Source: SOIL31 sp964636815 (GTDB lineage: Bacteria > Babelota > Babeliae > Babelales > Vermiphilaceae). Taken from it: a DNA stretch of 64,000 bases. Below the pieces are notes generated by a model. The model was not told where the DNA came from, did not search any database, and was given only the letters and a program-made list of their open reading frames with translations. The translations under genes and the position numbers were made by a program. This document shows, piece after piece, positions 50,166-58,763 of the stretch; positions within the stretch are counted from its first letter, which is position 1, and every line of letters begins with the position of its first letter. The stretch spans positions 16,158-80,157 of the forward strand of contig CAZWTF010000007.1 in assembly GCA_964636815.1 (NCBI GenBank), read 5' to 3'.

Positions 50166-51083
50166 TTATAGTTCAATAATGATGTCATGATCTTTATGGG
50201 AAGAGCAATTACCGCCATTATCAAACAGAGTATCAAGCTGATTGATGATGATAGGGAGTTGGCGTATAAATGGAAGTAAGCCAAATTCAACGTGAAAGAG
50301 CCCACGGCTTTTTTTAATATAGTTAAGTGTATTAATAGCTCTAACAAGGCCTTTGAGTGCAAACTTATCAATCGCAAGATCTTCGGTGTTCCAGAGTGGA
50401 TATTCTTTCCATCGGATCAAAGCTTGTGCCATTTTTGGATGAGCATCAAAGTGGCGCATAGATAGCAGGGGTTTTGTGATCTTTTCTTTGCGGTGATGTA
50501 ATCCTTGTGGGTCAGCGATTTGGATCATATCAGTATGGGAATGTAATGAATAAATGCGTTCAAAAACAGAAGAGCTAATTAAATGATTGGTGTGGTTTTG
50601 AACAGGGCATGCTAAAAGTACAGCTTTTGCTATTTTCAGTTCAAAGCCATCAGGATCAACAATTTCCGCCAAATGTAGAATAACGTTTCCACCATGACTA
50701 TGAGAGATAAGAATAATTTTTGGAGCACAACCATATTGTGTAAAGTAATCAAGCACAAGGTTTTTAAGAGCATTAAAAAGGTCTTGAGCTGCAATTTTAC
50801 GTGCTTGCAAATTAAGCAAGCCTGACCAGCCAAAAGTATAAAAATGTTCAGTACTAAAATGTACCGGATCAGCAACTTCAAGTGCTTGAGCACGTAAAGA
50901 AGGGTAATGGTATGTTTCTGGTTTATTGATTTTACAAAGACCTTTGGTGTCATCAGAAAGAAGAAGAAGGACATTTTTGGTCATCTTGCTAAAGAAAGGA
51001 GAAAGATCAGGTTTTGTACCATGAACCCAGACCGTAACAATAGGAGCTCTAGGAGGTTCTGGAGGTGGTGGAGTAAAAAACAT
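50166..51083 (-). CDS. Alpha/beta hydrolase (lipase-like), paralogue of 49164-50102
   Basis: 305 residues. VTVWVHGTKPDLSPFF, HFYTFGWSGLLNLQ, ILISHSHGGNVILHLAE with the nucleophile Ser, and AVLLACPVQNHTNHL give the same scaffold as its downstream neighbour. Unlike it, this protein begins FFTPPPPEPPRAPI without a signal peptide or lipobox, so it may stay in the cytoplasm or use another route. The pair sits 63 nt apart on one strand. A 17-bp inverted repeat lies directly upstream (51093-51145). Confidence 0.86.
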   Translation of the reverse strand: MFFTPPPPEPPRAPIVTVWVHGTKPDLSPFFSKMTKNVLLLLSDDTKGLCKINKPETYHYPSLRAQALEVADPVHFSTEHFYTFGWSGLLNLQARKIAAQDLFNALKNLVLDYFTQYGCAPKIILISHSHGGNVILHLAEIVDPDGFELKIAKAVLLACPVQNHTNHLISSSVFERIYSLHSHTDMIQIADPQGLHHRKEKITKPLLSMRHFDAHPKMAQALIRWKEYPLWNTEDLAIDKFALKGLVRAINTLNYIKKSRGLFHVEFGLLPFIRQLPIIINQLDTLFDNGGNCSSHKDHDIIIEL

Positions 51084-51092
51084 GATTTTACC

Positions 51093-51145
51093 TATAATAG
51101 TAGTATAAATATCTAATAAAAATGTCTGTTTATACTACTATTATA
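51093..51145. promoter_or_regulatory. Perfect 17-bp inverted repeat between tmk-like and hydrolase genes
   Basis: TATAATAGTAGTATAAA (51093-51109) pairs with 51129-51145 across a 19-nt loop. No T-run on either side and AT-rich stem, so an operator is likelier than a terminator; it lies 10 bp before the hydrolase ATG. Confidence 0.6.
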
Positions 51146-51155
51146 CCATAAAATT

Positions 51156-52025
51156 CTATATTTTTGAGTTATTATTACGTTTAATCCATTCGTTTACAAC
51201 AGCAACTGTATTATCAGCTATTTCTTCTTTTGATTTTGTTCCATCAACCGTAATAAGTTTGACATGTTTTGCAGGAATTGTTTCAAATTCAGTTGGATTG
51301 AGAGTGGTGAGATTGAATTTTTTTGTATAAGAAGTCAAACTTGTTTTTCGAGTGCTTTCGAGACTTTTTATATACAATTGTTGCGCTTCTTTTCTGAATT
51401 GTCGTTTAAATTCTGCGCTGTCAAGATATTGTTCATATATTGTTTCAAAACCAACTGCAACTTTTGCTAGCAATGATTTTTTTTCAAATACTGAAATCGT
51501 TTCATTACGTTTTTGAATGCGTTCTAATGCTATTTCAACCGGTACTTTTACAAAAATAGTAAGATCTGGTTTTTTATTATTCATGGCCCATTGATTGATT
51601 AAGTTGATTTTATCTTTATCAAGTCCTCTTCCATATCCCTGATATGCTAATGATGAATCTGCAAGACGATCGGAAATAACAATATAGTTTTGTTGAAAAA
51701 GTTGCTCCATTTCAAAGAAGTGCTGTGCGCGATCAGCTGCAAAAAGAAGAAATTCAGCTTTTGAATTCAGAGGTGTTGGTGGTGTGTGTACTATTTCACG
51801 TATTTTTTTTCCAATTTCTGTATCACCAGGTTCTTTGGTCAGATGTACGTGAGTATATTTTTTTTGTAATGCGTTATAAAGGTGGTTAGCAAGGGTGGAT
51901 TTTCCTGAACCATCGATTCCTTCGATAGCGATAAGAATGCCACGATTGAGTTGAATTTTTTGAGGTTCCATTGCATGCGAGATTATAGACAGCAGTAGAG
52001 TTGCGGAGATCATCATATATTTCAT
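51156..52025 (-). CDS. Thymidylate kinase-like protein with an N-terminal signal peptide
   Basis: 289 residues against about 210 for standard Tmk. Signal peptide MKYMMISATLLLSIISHA, then IAIEGIDGSGKSTLANHLY (P-loop at 36-44), THVHLTKEPGDTEIGKKIRE (TREPGGT-type motif with Lys for Arg and Asp for Gly), LFAADRAQHF, ISDRLADSSLAYQGYGRGLD and a C-terminal region with an insertion of about 60 residues after QKRNETISVF. The family phosphorylates dTMP to dTDP. AGGGG 6 nt before the first ATG, and none before the internal Met19, shows that the signal peptide is translated. An exported nucleotide kinase is unusual; no other tmk is in the window. Confidence 0.85.
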   Translation of the reverse strand: MKYMMISATLLLSIISHAMEPQKIQLNRGILIAIEGIDGSGKSTLANHLYNALQKKYTHVHLTKEPGDTEIGKKIREIVHTPPTPLNSKAEFLLFAADRAQHFFEMEQLFQQNYIVISDRLADSSLAYQGYGRGLDKDKINLINQWAMNNKKPDLTIFVKVPVEIALERIQKRNETISVFEKKSLLAKVAVGFETIYEQYLDSAEFKRQFRKEAQQLYIKSLESTRKTSLTSYTKKFNLTTLNPTEFETIPAKHVKLITVDGTKSKEEIADNTVAVVNEWIKRNNNSKI

Positions 52026-52103
52026 AATAGCCCCTATGTATGATGGGTATAATTTGTGGAAGAGAATACTTTGAAAGCACTGTTTTTACAAGATATTGTG
52101 TAT

Positions 52104-52601
52104 TTATTTTGTCGAATGTCTTTTTATAGTTTTTAATGTATTTACTTTTTTTGAAGGTTTATTAAAGTGTGTAAATTTTAATGTATTTGTGTCGTCATTA
52201 TGGCTGATGTACACCATGCCACCAAATTTTATTTCTGATATTCCTCCAATTAAAAGCTGTTTGTGACCATTGTTTTTGTCGTCTTCTGGACGTTTTGTAT
52301 AAAGATCGATGAGCGCCCCTGCTTTGGAGTATTGTTCTTTAAGGCAAAATGGTTCAGTGTATGGAGAGAAAGTCAATGCTACATCTTTTGGTAAATACAT
52401 ACGCGTACGTATGTTGTCTTTTTCTAAATTACCTATTTCCATCCATAATGAAATTTTGCTGTTATTAACTAATGTAATAGACGGATTTCCTATAGCTTTA
52501 TTGCTAATACGATCTATCATTTCTTTATAGGTATCTTCCATAGCAATGAGTGAACAGGTTGATGTTGCGACGAGAGTTGTAGCTAAAATAAGATATTTCA
52601 T
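52104..52601 (-). CDS. Exported protein of unknown function
   Basis: 165 residues; not recognised. AAGG before the ATG. Signal peptide YLILATTLVATSTCSLIA with an AME junction, then a beta-rich domain (GNPSITLVNNSKISLWMEIG; MYLPKDVALTFSPYTEPFC; QLLIGGISEIKFGGMVYISH). The pattern VNNS..LW..I......LPK....F resembles the protein at 53157-53534 and both may be the same fold. Follows the exported Tmk-like gene's 5' side; it may be its upstream partner in transcription. Confidence 0.75.
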   Translation of the reverse strand: MKYLILATTLVATSTCSLIAMEDTYKEMIDRISNKAIGNPSITLVNNSKISLWMEIGNLEKDNIRTRMYLPKDVALTFSPYTEPFCLKEQYSKAGALIDLYTKRPEDDKNNGHKQLLIGGISEIKFGGMVYISHNDDTNTLKFTHFNKPSKKVNTLKTIKRHSTK

Positions 52602-52645
52602 TGAGTACCTTGTAGAATTATGTATTGAACAACGATAATAAATAT

Positions 52646-52662
52646 ACCTGTAAAATACAGGT
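52646..52662 (-). terminator. Short hairpin, possible terminator of the 52685-53071 gene
   Basis: CCTGTA / TACAGG with a 3-nt loop, followed on the minus strand by TATATTTATT. The T-run is imperfect. Confidence 0.4.
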
Positions 52663-52684
52663 TTTTACAGATATATTTTATATT

Positions 52685-53071
52685 CTACAAATTTCGTAAC
52701 ATATTTCTTGTGACAATGATTTCTGTAATTTCTTGCGTAATATCTTTGCTTAATTTGGAGATAGATTCTTCTGTTATTAATTCATCATTAATATTGATAT
52801 TTCTTTGCGCAAATTTTTCTACAATAATACTCACAAGAGCTTGAATCATGTTTGCAATAGAAAGACCAACGTTGTGGTGATTGTGAGGATCTTGCACTAT
52901 TGTGCATACGCCACCCATAACTTGTGCAACGTTTGAAACAATTGCCTGTTTTTGTTCGTGCGTTAAAGCTGGACGTGGTTCTTTGGGCGGTTTTTCTTTT
53001 TTTGGTCTTTTGGCAATGATGGGCGTTGTGGCAAGGGTGAATATAAAAAACGTGACGAGTGATTTTTTCAT
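52685..53071 (-). CDS. Small exported protein of unknown function
   Basis: 128 residues; not recognised. AAAGGGAG upstream. Signal peptide KKSLVTFFIFTLATTPIIA, a basic Pro/Lys stretch (KRPKKEKPPKEPRPALT), then a helical domain (VSNVAQVMGGVCTIVQDPHN; LSIANMIQALVSIIVEKFAQ). The Lys-Pro linker resembles spacers of envelope-anchored proteins. Located among other small exported proteins. Confidence 0.75.
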   Translation of the reverse strand: MKKSLVTFFIFTLATTPIIAKRPKKEKPPKEPRPALTHEQKQAIVSNVAQVMGGVCTIVQDPHNHHNVGLSIANMIQALVSIIVEKFAQRNININDELITEESISKLSKDITQEITEIIVTRNMLRNL

Positions 53072-53156
53072 TGAACTCCCTTTGTTTTTTTATGTTTTTG
53101 TTAACTATAGAAAGTAGATGTGAGGAAGTTCAATGAATTTTTGATGCTCTGAAAAG

Positions 53157-53534
53157 TCAGCTACTACTTTTTTGTTGAGTATGGAAAGTTGCGGGATCAG
53201 TTAAGGCGTATATTGTAGCAAGTTCTTGTGTTGTATTACTGATAATGAGTTTTCCATATTTTGGTGTATGATCTGGAGCTAATATGCTAATACTTTCTTT
53301 TTCTTTTTTTGTTATAAAGCTGATATTTGATGGTTCATAGCACTTTGGAAGGAAAAGGGTTAGACGGGTAGCATTATCTTCTAGGTATGATTTTTGTAGT
53401 TCAACCTCATATGGAAGTGGATTATGTACCCATACCGATTTTAAACCAGGATTATTGTTTTTTTGCATTCCAAATAGAATGCTTGTTGATAAAACCGTAG
53501 AAAAAGAGAAAATCAATTTTTTTGTTAGAAGCAT
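53157..53534 (-). CDS. Small exported protein of unknown function, possibly related to 52104-52601
   Basis: 125 residues; not recognised. GGGA about 7 nt upstream. Signal peptide LTKKLIFSFSTVLSTSILFG with a GMQ junction, then a beta-rich domain (KSVWVHNPLPYEVELQKSYL; TRLTLFLPKCYEPSNISFIT; KLIISNTTQELATIYALTDP). N/VHN-P-LPYEVEL and LFLPK echo the 52104-52601 protein. Reads toward it on the same strand. Confidence 0.74.
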   Translation of the reverse strand: MLLTKKLIFSFSTVLSTSILFGMQKNNNPGLKSVWVHNPLPYEVELQKSYLEDNATRLTLFLPKCYEPSNISFITKKEKESISILAPDHTPKYGKLIISNTTQELATIYALTDPATFHTQQKSSS

Positions 53535-53622
53535 ATTTTTCCCAGATAAGTGTTAAAATTATTAACCAACTTTTTAACACAAAAATGATGGTAAAGCAAG
53601 CAACAAAAGCAAAGTTATGACT

Positions 53623-54909
53623 TTATTTTTTAAAGATATGAACAAATTGTACATGAAGCGGTGTTGCTTTTTGAACTTGGAATAAAAAGCCACGGTAGGT
53701 AGTTTCTTCATCTTTTTGTGGAATATGCTGCAATAGTTCTGTTAAAAATCCAGCCAAAGAAACAGCACCTTCAGAAACAAAGGCAATTCCTAAAAATTTA
53801 CCTAAATTTTCTAAAGTAATTGTTGCATCAACAAGCCATTCACCTTCTCCCATTGGCATAATTTTACCAACGGTTGATTCGTGTTCGTCACTGATTTCTC
53901 CAACAATTTCTTCAATAAGATCTTCAAGCGTTACAAGACCAACGAGTTGATTTTCTTCATTCATTACCATAGCAATGTGAAGTTGTTTTTCTCTGAATTT
54001 GGCTAAGAGTTCAATGACAGGCATAGCTTCTGGAACAAACATAATTGGACGGATAATTTCACGGAGTTTTTTTTGTTCACCTTTTGAAAGCATAAAGAAA
54101 AGATCTTTTTGGTGAACCATCCCAATGATATTATTATGGTCGTTTTCATACACAGGCATTCTTGTGTACGCATGTTCACTAAAAAATTGGCATACTGTTA
54201 CAATAGGAGTGTTCACTTCAAGTGAGATAATTTTTTCACTTGATCGCATCACTTCTTTGACAGGGATGTTACCCAGCTGAAAGACGTTTTGAAGCATTTC
54301 TCTTTTTTCAAGCTCTAACATTCCTTTTTCATGGATGTAGTTGATAAGAAATTGAATTTCTCTTTCAGAAGCTATCCATTGAGAAGAGTTTTCAATTGCT
54401 TCCTTCCCACCCATTCTATGCATAACGTAGTCAGAAAATTTGACGATGCTGATAACAAAGGGATACAGCGTAAAGTAAATGCAGTTGATGAGCCAGAGCA
54501 CAGATTTAAATGCTTGATCGCTACGGATGCGAGCAAAGCTTTTTGGTAAAATTTCACCAAAAATAACAATGCCCAAAGAAGCAAAAGTAATACCAACGGT
54601 AAAACCAAAACCACCTGAAAAACCAAGATGAGTGAATATCGTACTCATAATAAACGTTGCGAGTGAAGCTGCTGTCACATCGATAAAACTATTGGCTACA
54701 AGAATAGTAATTAAAACACGTTGCGGTGTTCTTTCTAATGTTTGCAGAAGCGGAAGATATTGCGTTGTAGTTTGAGCAAGTTCTTTAAGCCTAAAAAGAC
54801 GTAGAGCTGTTATACTTGTTTCTAAAAAAGAGAGCGTTGCACGGAACATGAGTGCAATACAGAGACAAACAAATGGTGTAAAAAGCTGGCTAAGCTGGTA
54901 AGGTTCCAT
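53623..54909 (-). CDS. CNNM/CorC-HlyC family membrane protein with CBS domains
   Basis: 428 residues. DUF21 (CNNM) membrane domain to about 180 (FLETSITALRLFRLKEL; ILVANSFIDVTAASLATFIM; VIFGEILPKSFARIRSDQAF), then a CBS pair (VKEVMRSSEKIISLEVNTPI; VVYENDHN-like YTRMPVYENDHNNIIGMVHQ; VTLEDLIEEIVGEISDEHES), and a C-terminal CorC_HlyC domain (GEGEWLVDATITLENLGKFL). The family is linked to Mg2+/Co2+ homeostasis; older 'hemolysin' labels are not evidence of toxin action. Third gene of the dnaG-rpoD unit, 29 nt after rpoD. Confidence 0.93.
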   Translation of the reverse strand: MEPYQLSQLFTPFVCLCIALMFRATLSFLETSITALRLFRLKELAQTTTQYLPLLQTLERTPQRVLITILVANSFIDVTAASLATFIMSTIFTHLGFSGGFGFTVGITFASLGIVIFGEILPKSFARIRSDQAFKSVLWLINCIYFTLYPFVISIVKFSDYVMHRMGGKEAIENSSQWIASEREIQFLINYIHEKGMLELEKREMLQNVFQLGNIPVKEVMRSSEKIISLEVNTPIVTVCQFFSEHAYTRMPVYENDHNNIIGMVHQKDLFFMLSKGEQKKLREIIRPIMFVPEAMPVIELLAKFREKQLHIAMVMNEENQLVGLVTLEDLIEEIVGEISDEHESTVGKIMPMGEGEWLVDATITLENLGKFLGIAFVSEGAVSLAGFLTELLQHIPQKDEETTYRGFLFQVQKATPLHVQFVHIFKK

Positions 54910-54938
54910 AGTATAACAGGTCTTTCTTTTTATTATTA

Positions 54939-56867
54939 TTATTCTGTTTCTTCGCTATCATCACCCAATGAATCGTCATCTTGGGCGTCATCTTCGTCAT
55001 CATCAAAGTTTTCTTTATCATCCAATTCTTTCTCGAAAAATGCAAGGAGTCTCTTACTTCGAGAAGGATGACGCAGTTTTCTTAAGGCTTTTACCTCAAT
55101 TTGTCTGATACGTTCACGTGTCACTGAAAAATCTTTACCAACTTCTTCAAGTGTATGTTCTGACGCAACATCAATACCAAAACGCATTTTGAGTACTTTT
55201 TCTTCTCGTGGAGTTAATGTTTTGAGTACTTCGCGTACACGATCTTTAAGATCTGAGTTTGCAACAGTATCGGCTGGTGAAGACTCTTTTTCATTTTCGA
55301 TAAAATCTTTAATGTATGCATCTTCACTATCACCAACAGGTGTTTCAAGAGATATTGGTTCTTTGGATATTTTGATGATATTTTTAATTTTTTTCTCATC
55401 AAGATTAAGTTCTTTTGCTAATTCAGCGTATGATGGTTCACGGCCATTTTCTTGAATGAACGTACGTTTAATTTTGTTAATTTTATTAAGCGTTTCTACC
55501 ATATGCACAGGAACACGAATTGTACGTGATTGATCAGCAATAGCACGCGTAATTGCTTGACGGATCCACCAAGTAGCGTATGTAGAGAATTTGTAACCAC
55601 GTTCAAATTCAAACTTTTCAACCGCCTTCATCAGGCCGATGTTACCTTCTTGAATAAGATCTAAGAAATGTAAACCGCGATTAACGTATTTTTTAGCAAT
55701 ATTAACAACAAGACGTAAGTTTGCTTTTGCAAGATTGTCTTTTGCTATTTTATCCTGTCTTTGACCAAGAACAAGCTGGTTGTAGTAATTTAAAATAAGA
55801 TGTTTTGGCAGGCCAATTTCCACTTCAAGTTTCTTGAGTGTTTTTGTTGCCGCACGCATCGTTGATTCAAGCTCTTCTTTTTCAGCTTTTTGTTCTGATG
55901 TTAATGAAGGAAGATCTGTGTACTGTTTTAATCGAGCGGTACTTTCTTGAGCTGTAACTTCTTTTTCATTAAACTTTCCAATATACTTTTCAATTCTTTT
56001 GCAGAATTTTTTGATCAGTTTATTAGAAAATCTGATGGTGCGGATGGTTTCGCCAATTGTTTCTTTATTAGCTTTAACCGTATCAAGCATTTCCTTTTTC
56101 TTTTTAGGATCAGCAAGTAGGCTACGGAAGGAATGATAAATTTTTTCTTCGTTATCGATTAAGTCGCTGATTTTATGGATTGTTTTGAGGAGCGTCTTTT
56201 TCTCTTCTTCAACTTTTGGGATGTTCTCTTCATCAAATTCTGAGAATTGGATAAAATCTTTGAGGTTGAGAATGTTTTTTGAAAGTTTTTCACCCATTTG
56301 AACAAGTTCTTTGTGAAGAAATGGGAAATGAGAAATAGCTTCAATGCTGTTACTTTTGCTTTGAGAGATTTGATCAGCAATTGTTGTTTCTGTTTTTTTG
56401 TTTAAGAGAGGTATTTTCCCAATATCGCGTAGGTATGATTTAACACTATCAGCAACTGTTGATTCAGTGTCACGCTTGATGGTGCCTTCTTCTTCATCTT
56501 CTTCTTCGTCTTCTTCCTCTTCTTCTTCAAACTCCCCAGATTCAAGACCGTAGGTGTCTAATTTTGTTTTGAGTTTCAGGCGAGAAGGTTCAATTTCTTC
56601 AAATTCATCTTTTTTAAGGTCTTCAGATTCAAGCTCTTCTTGTGTGGTAAGTTCAACGTTTTCTTTTTCAAGAATACGCAAAATATCAGTAACTTCTGCG
56701 TCTGTTACGTTGTTTTTATCGCCAAATGCAATAAGTTCTTCATAGCTGAGCAAACCACTCAGTTTGCATTTCTCAATAAATTCTTCAATGATTTCTTTAT
56801 GCAAATCAACGTTAGAAGTTGTTTTTTTGACTGTCTTTTTAGCAGCAGCAGGTTTAGTTTTAGTCAT
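54939..56867 (-). CDS. rpoD: RNA polymerase primary sigma factor RpoD (sigma-70)
   Basis: 642 residues. Acidic N-terminal part with a run of Glu/Asp near 115-130, region 1.2 (SVKSYLRDIGKIPLLNKKTE), a non-conserved insert, region 2 (LRLVVNIAKKYVNRGLHFLD; FEFERGYKFSTYATWWIRQA; ITRAIADQSRTIRVPVHMVE), region 3 and region 4 (LTPREEKVLKMRFGIDVASE; TLEEVGKDFSVTRERIRQIE). It directs RNA polymerase to housekeeping promoters, so TTGACA/TATAAT-type promoters are expected in this genome. It follows dnaG by 32 nt, the classical dnaG-rpoD arrangement, and has GGGG before its start. Confidence 0.97.
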   Translation of the reverse strand: MTKTKPAAAKKTVKKTTSNVDLHKEIIEEFIEKCKLSGLLSYEELIAFGDKNNVTDAEVTDILRILEKENVELTTQEELESEDLKKDEFEEIEPSRLKLKTKLDTYGLESGEFEEEEEEDEEEDEEEGTIKRDTESTVADSVKSYLRDIGKIPLLNKKTETTIADQISQSKSNSIEAISHFPFLHKELVQMGEKLSKNILNLKDFIQFSEFDEENIPKVEEEKKTLLKTIHKISDLIDNEEKIYHSFRSLLADPKKKKEMLDTVKANKETIGETIRTIRFSNKLIKKFCKRIEKYIGKFNEKEVTAQESTARLKQYTDLPSLTSEQKAEKEELESTMRAATKTLKKLEVEIGLPKHLILNYYNQLVLGQRQDKIAKDNLAKANLRLVVNIAKKYVNRGLHFLDLIQEGNIGLMKAVEKFEFERGYKFSTYATWWIRQAITRAIADQSRTIRVPVHMVETLNKINKIKRTFIQENGREPSYAELAKELNLDEKKIKNIIKISKEPISLETPVGDSEDAYIKDFIENEKESSPADTVANSDLKDRVREVLKTLTPREEKVLKMRFGIDVASEHTLEEVGKDFSVTRERIRQIEVKALRKLRHPSRSKRLLAFFEKELDDKENFDDDEDDAQDDDSLGDDSEETE

Positions 56868-56899
56868 TGTGATTCCCCACCTATTTAAACTTATTTGTG

Positions 56900-58672
56900 T
56901 TAGAGACTATCTGAATGTGGCGCCGAAATGAGTTTGTTTTGTAACTCCATCAAATCGCGCAATATCAATGATATTTTATCTGCATTGCCTTCTTGCTTTG
57001 CTCGCGCTAGTTGTAGTTTGATGTCTCGTACGATTATTTTCCACTGTTTTTTCTGTAATTGCTCAAGCAGCTTGTCAAATGCACCATCGTCTACAACTTC
57101 GTTGTTTTCAAGCAATAATTTGCTAATATATTGTTTTTCGTGCGCATTTAAAGTATCAAAAAAAAGACCAAAGGTAACTTTTTCGCTTTTTTCTAACGTT
57201 TCCTTTAGTTTTATAAGAATGTCTTTTAGGGGTGATGGAAGGTATTTTATAAGACGAACTCTCATTTCCCCGTTTAATAATTCCATATTGTTCATTATAG
57301 CACAAAAGATACGTTTTTCTAGCAACGATATAGATTCAACCTGATCGTTTTGTGTGTCTAGGCAAACTCTGGCAGATTCAGAATTTTTACGAGTTGATTG
57401 CGAGCCTTCAAGCTCCTCTTTGAGCGATTCAAAGGGGATATCAAAGGTTTTAGCAGCTTTTTGGAGTAAAATGTCTTTTTTGAGTGAATCAGTGATAGCG
57501 GCAATAACTTCAAGAAATGAGCGTGTTATCTGAATCTTTTGGTTAAGTGGCTTATTAATAAAGTTTTGTCCCAATGAATCGATAAAGAAAAAGAAGATAT
57601 CCTGTGCGTTATTAATCAGGGTTTGCATATCACCATTTTTAGCAAAAAATGATGCAGGATCGTCTCCATTAGGCAGAAGAATAACTTTAAGTTCCAAGTT
57701 TACTTGCCAGCATAGCTCAGTGAGCCGCAGCACCGCCTGTTTGCCAGCTGCATCACCATCGTAGACAATATATATATGCTCTGCATACCGTGCAAGTTGT
57801 TTGAGGTGTTCAATGGTGCAGGCAGTACCAAGTGTTGCAACGGTGTTGGGAATGCCTTGTTGGGTCATTGCCATACAATCAGTATAACCTTCTACCAGGA
57901 ATATTTTTCCTGTTTCTTGAATGCTTTTTTTTGCTTTATCAAGGTTGAAAAGTAATGAACCTTTGGTGAAATATTCATTTTCACGAGAGTTATAATATTT
58001 TGGACGGGTATCATGATCTTTAAAAATACGGCCTCCAAATCCACAATGCCTGCCGAGCAGATCTTTGATAGGAAAGATAAGGCGTTCTTCAAAAGGCGAA
58101 TAGAATGTTGTGCGGCCTTCAGCAAGAATGTGTGCATCAATAAGATCGCGTGGCAATATTGACTGCTTTTTCATTGAGTAGAGTAAGTCGTTGATGCTTG
58201 CGTTTCCGCTGGGAAAATAACCCAGGGTAAAATAATTAAAACTGTCTTGCCCAAAACCACGTTTTTGGAAATATGCTTGAGCGGATGGATTTTTGAGCAA
58301 TTGTTCGTGGCACCACAGCGCAACCGCTTTGCAGATGGCAAAGTAATGGTTTTTTTCTTCAGTATGTTTTTCTGAGAGTTCAAAAGAGATGTTTTGTGGC
58401 AGTTCTATGCTGTATTTTTCTGAAAGAAGTTTTGCAGCGTCTTTTTGAGAACAGTTTTCAATTTTTGCGATAAAAGATATAGCATCACCAGAAACATGGC
58501 AACCAAAGCAGTAAAATATATCTTTATCGGGGCTTACCGTAAAAGACGCCGTTTTTTCATGATGAAAAGGGCAGGTGCCTTTGTGGTACCCACCAGCTCT
58601 TTTGAGCGTGACGTATTCACTGATAACATCTAAAATGGCGACACGTGCTTTGATGAAAGTAAATAGGTTCAT
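56900..58672 (-). CDS. dnaG: DNA primase DnaG
   Basis: 590 residues. CHC2 zinc finger Cys34-x2-His37-x17-Cys55-x2-Cys58, the DnaG N-terminal catalytic core (SPFEERLIFPIKDLLGRHCG; GFGGRIFKDHDTRPKYYNSR), and a TOPRIM domain (KIFLVEGYTDCMAMTQQGIP; EHIYIVYDGDAAGKQAVLRL) with the acidic metal residues intact. The C-terminal helical domain would bind DnaB. It makes RNA primers for lagging-strand synthesis. Head of the dnaG-rpoD-CNNM operon. No strong ribosome site is visible before the ATG. Confidence 0.97.
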   Translation of the reverse strand: MNLFTFIKARVAILDVISEYVTLKRAGGYHKGTCPFHHEKTASFTVSPDKDIFYCFGCHVSGDAISFIAKIENCSQKDAAKLLSEKYSIELPQNISFELSEKHTEEKNHYFAICKAVALWCHEQLLKNPSAQAYFQKRGFGQDSFNYFTLGYFPSGNASINDLLYSMKKQSILPRDLIDAHILAEGRTTFYSPFEERLIFPIKDLLGRHCGFGGRIFKDHDTRPKYYNSRENEYFTKGSLLFNLDKAKKSIQETGKIFLVEGYTDCMAMTQQGIPNTVATLGTACTIEHLKQLARYAEHIYIVYDGDAAGKQAVLRLTELCWQVNLELKVILLPNGDDPASFFAKNGDMQTLINNAQDIFFFFIDSLGQNFINKPLNQKIQITRSFLEVIAAITDSLKKDILLQKAAKTFDIPFESLKEELEGSQSTRKNSESARVCLDTQNDQVESISLLEKRIFCAIMNNMELLNGEMRVRLIKYLPSPLKDILIKLKETLEKSEKVTFGLFFDTLNAHEKQYISKLLLENNEVVDDGAFDKLLEQLQKKQWKIIVRDIKLQLARAKQEGNADKISLILRDLMELQNKLISAPHSDSL

Positions 58673-58763
58673 GTTTATGCTTACGCGTAAAAAAGCTTAA
58701 TAAAATATGTATTTCTTAGTGTATCGCGCTGGTTAGTATAAGCAATAAACTTTTTGATTCTCT

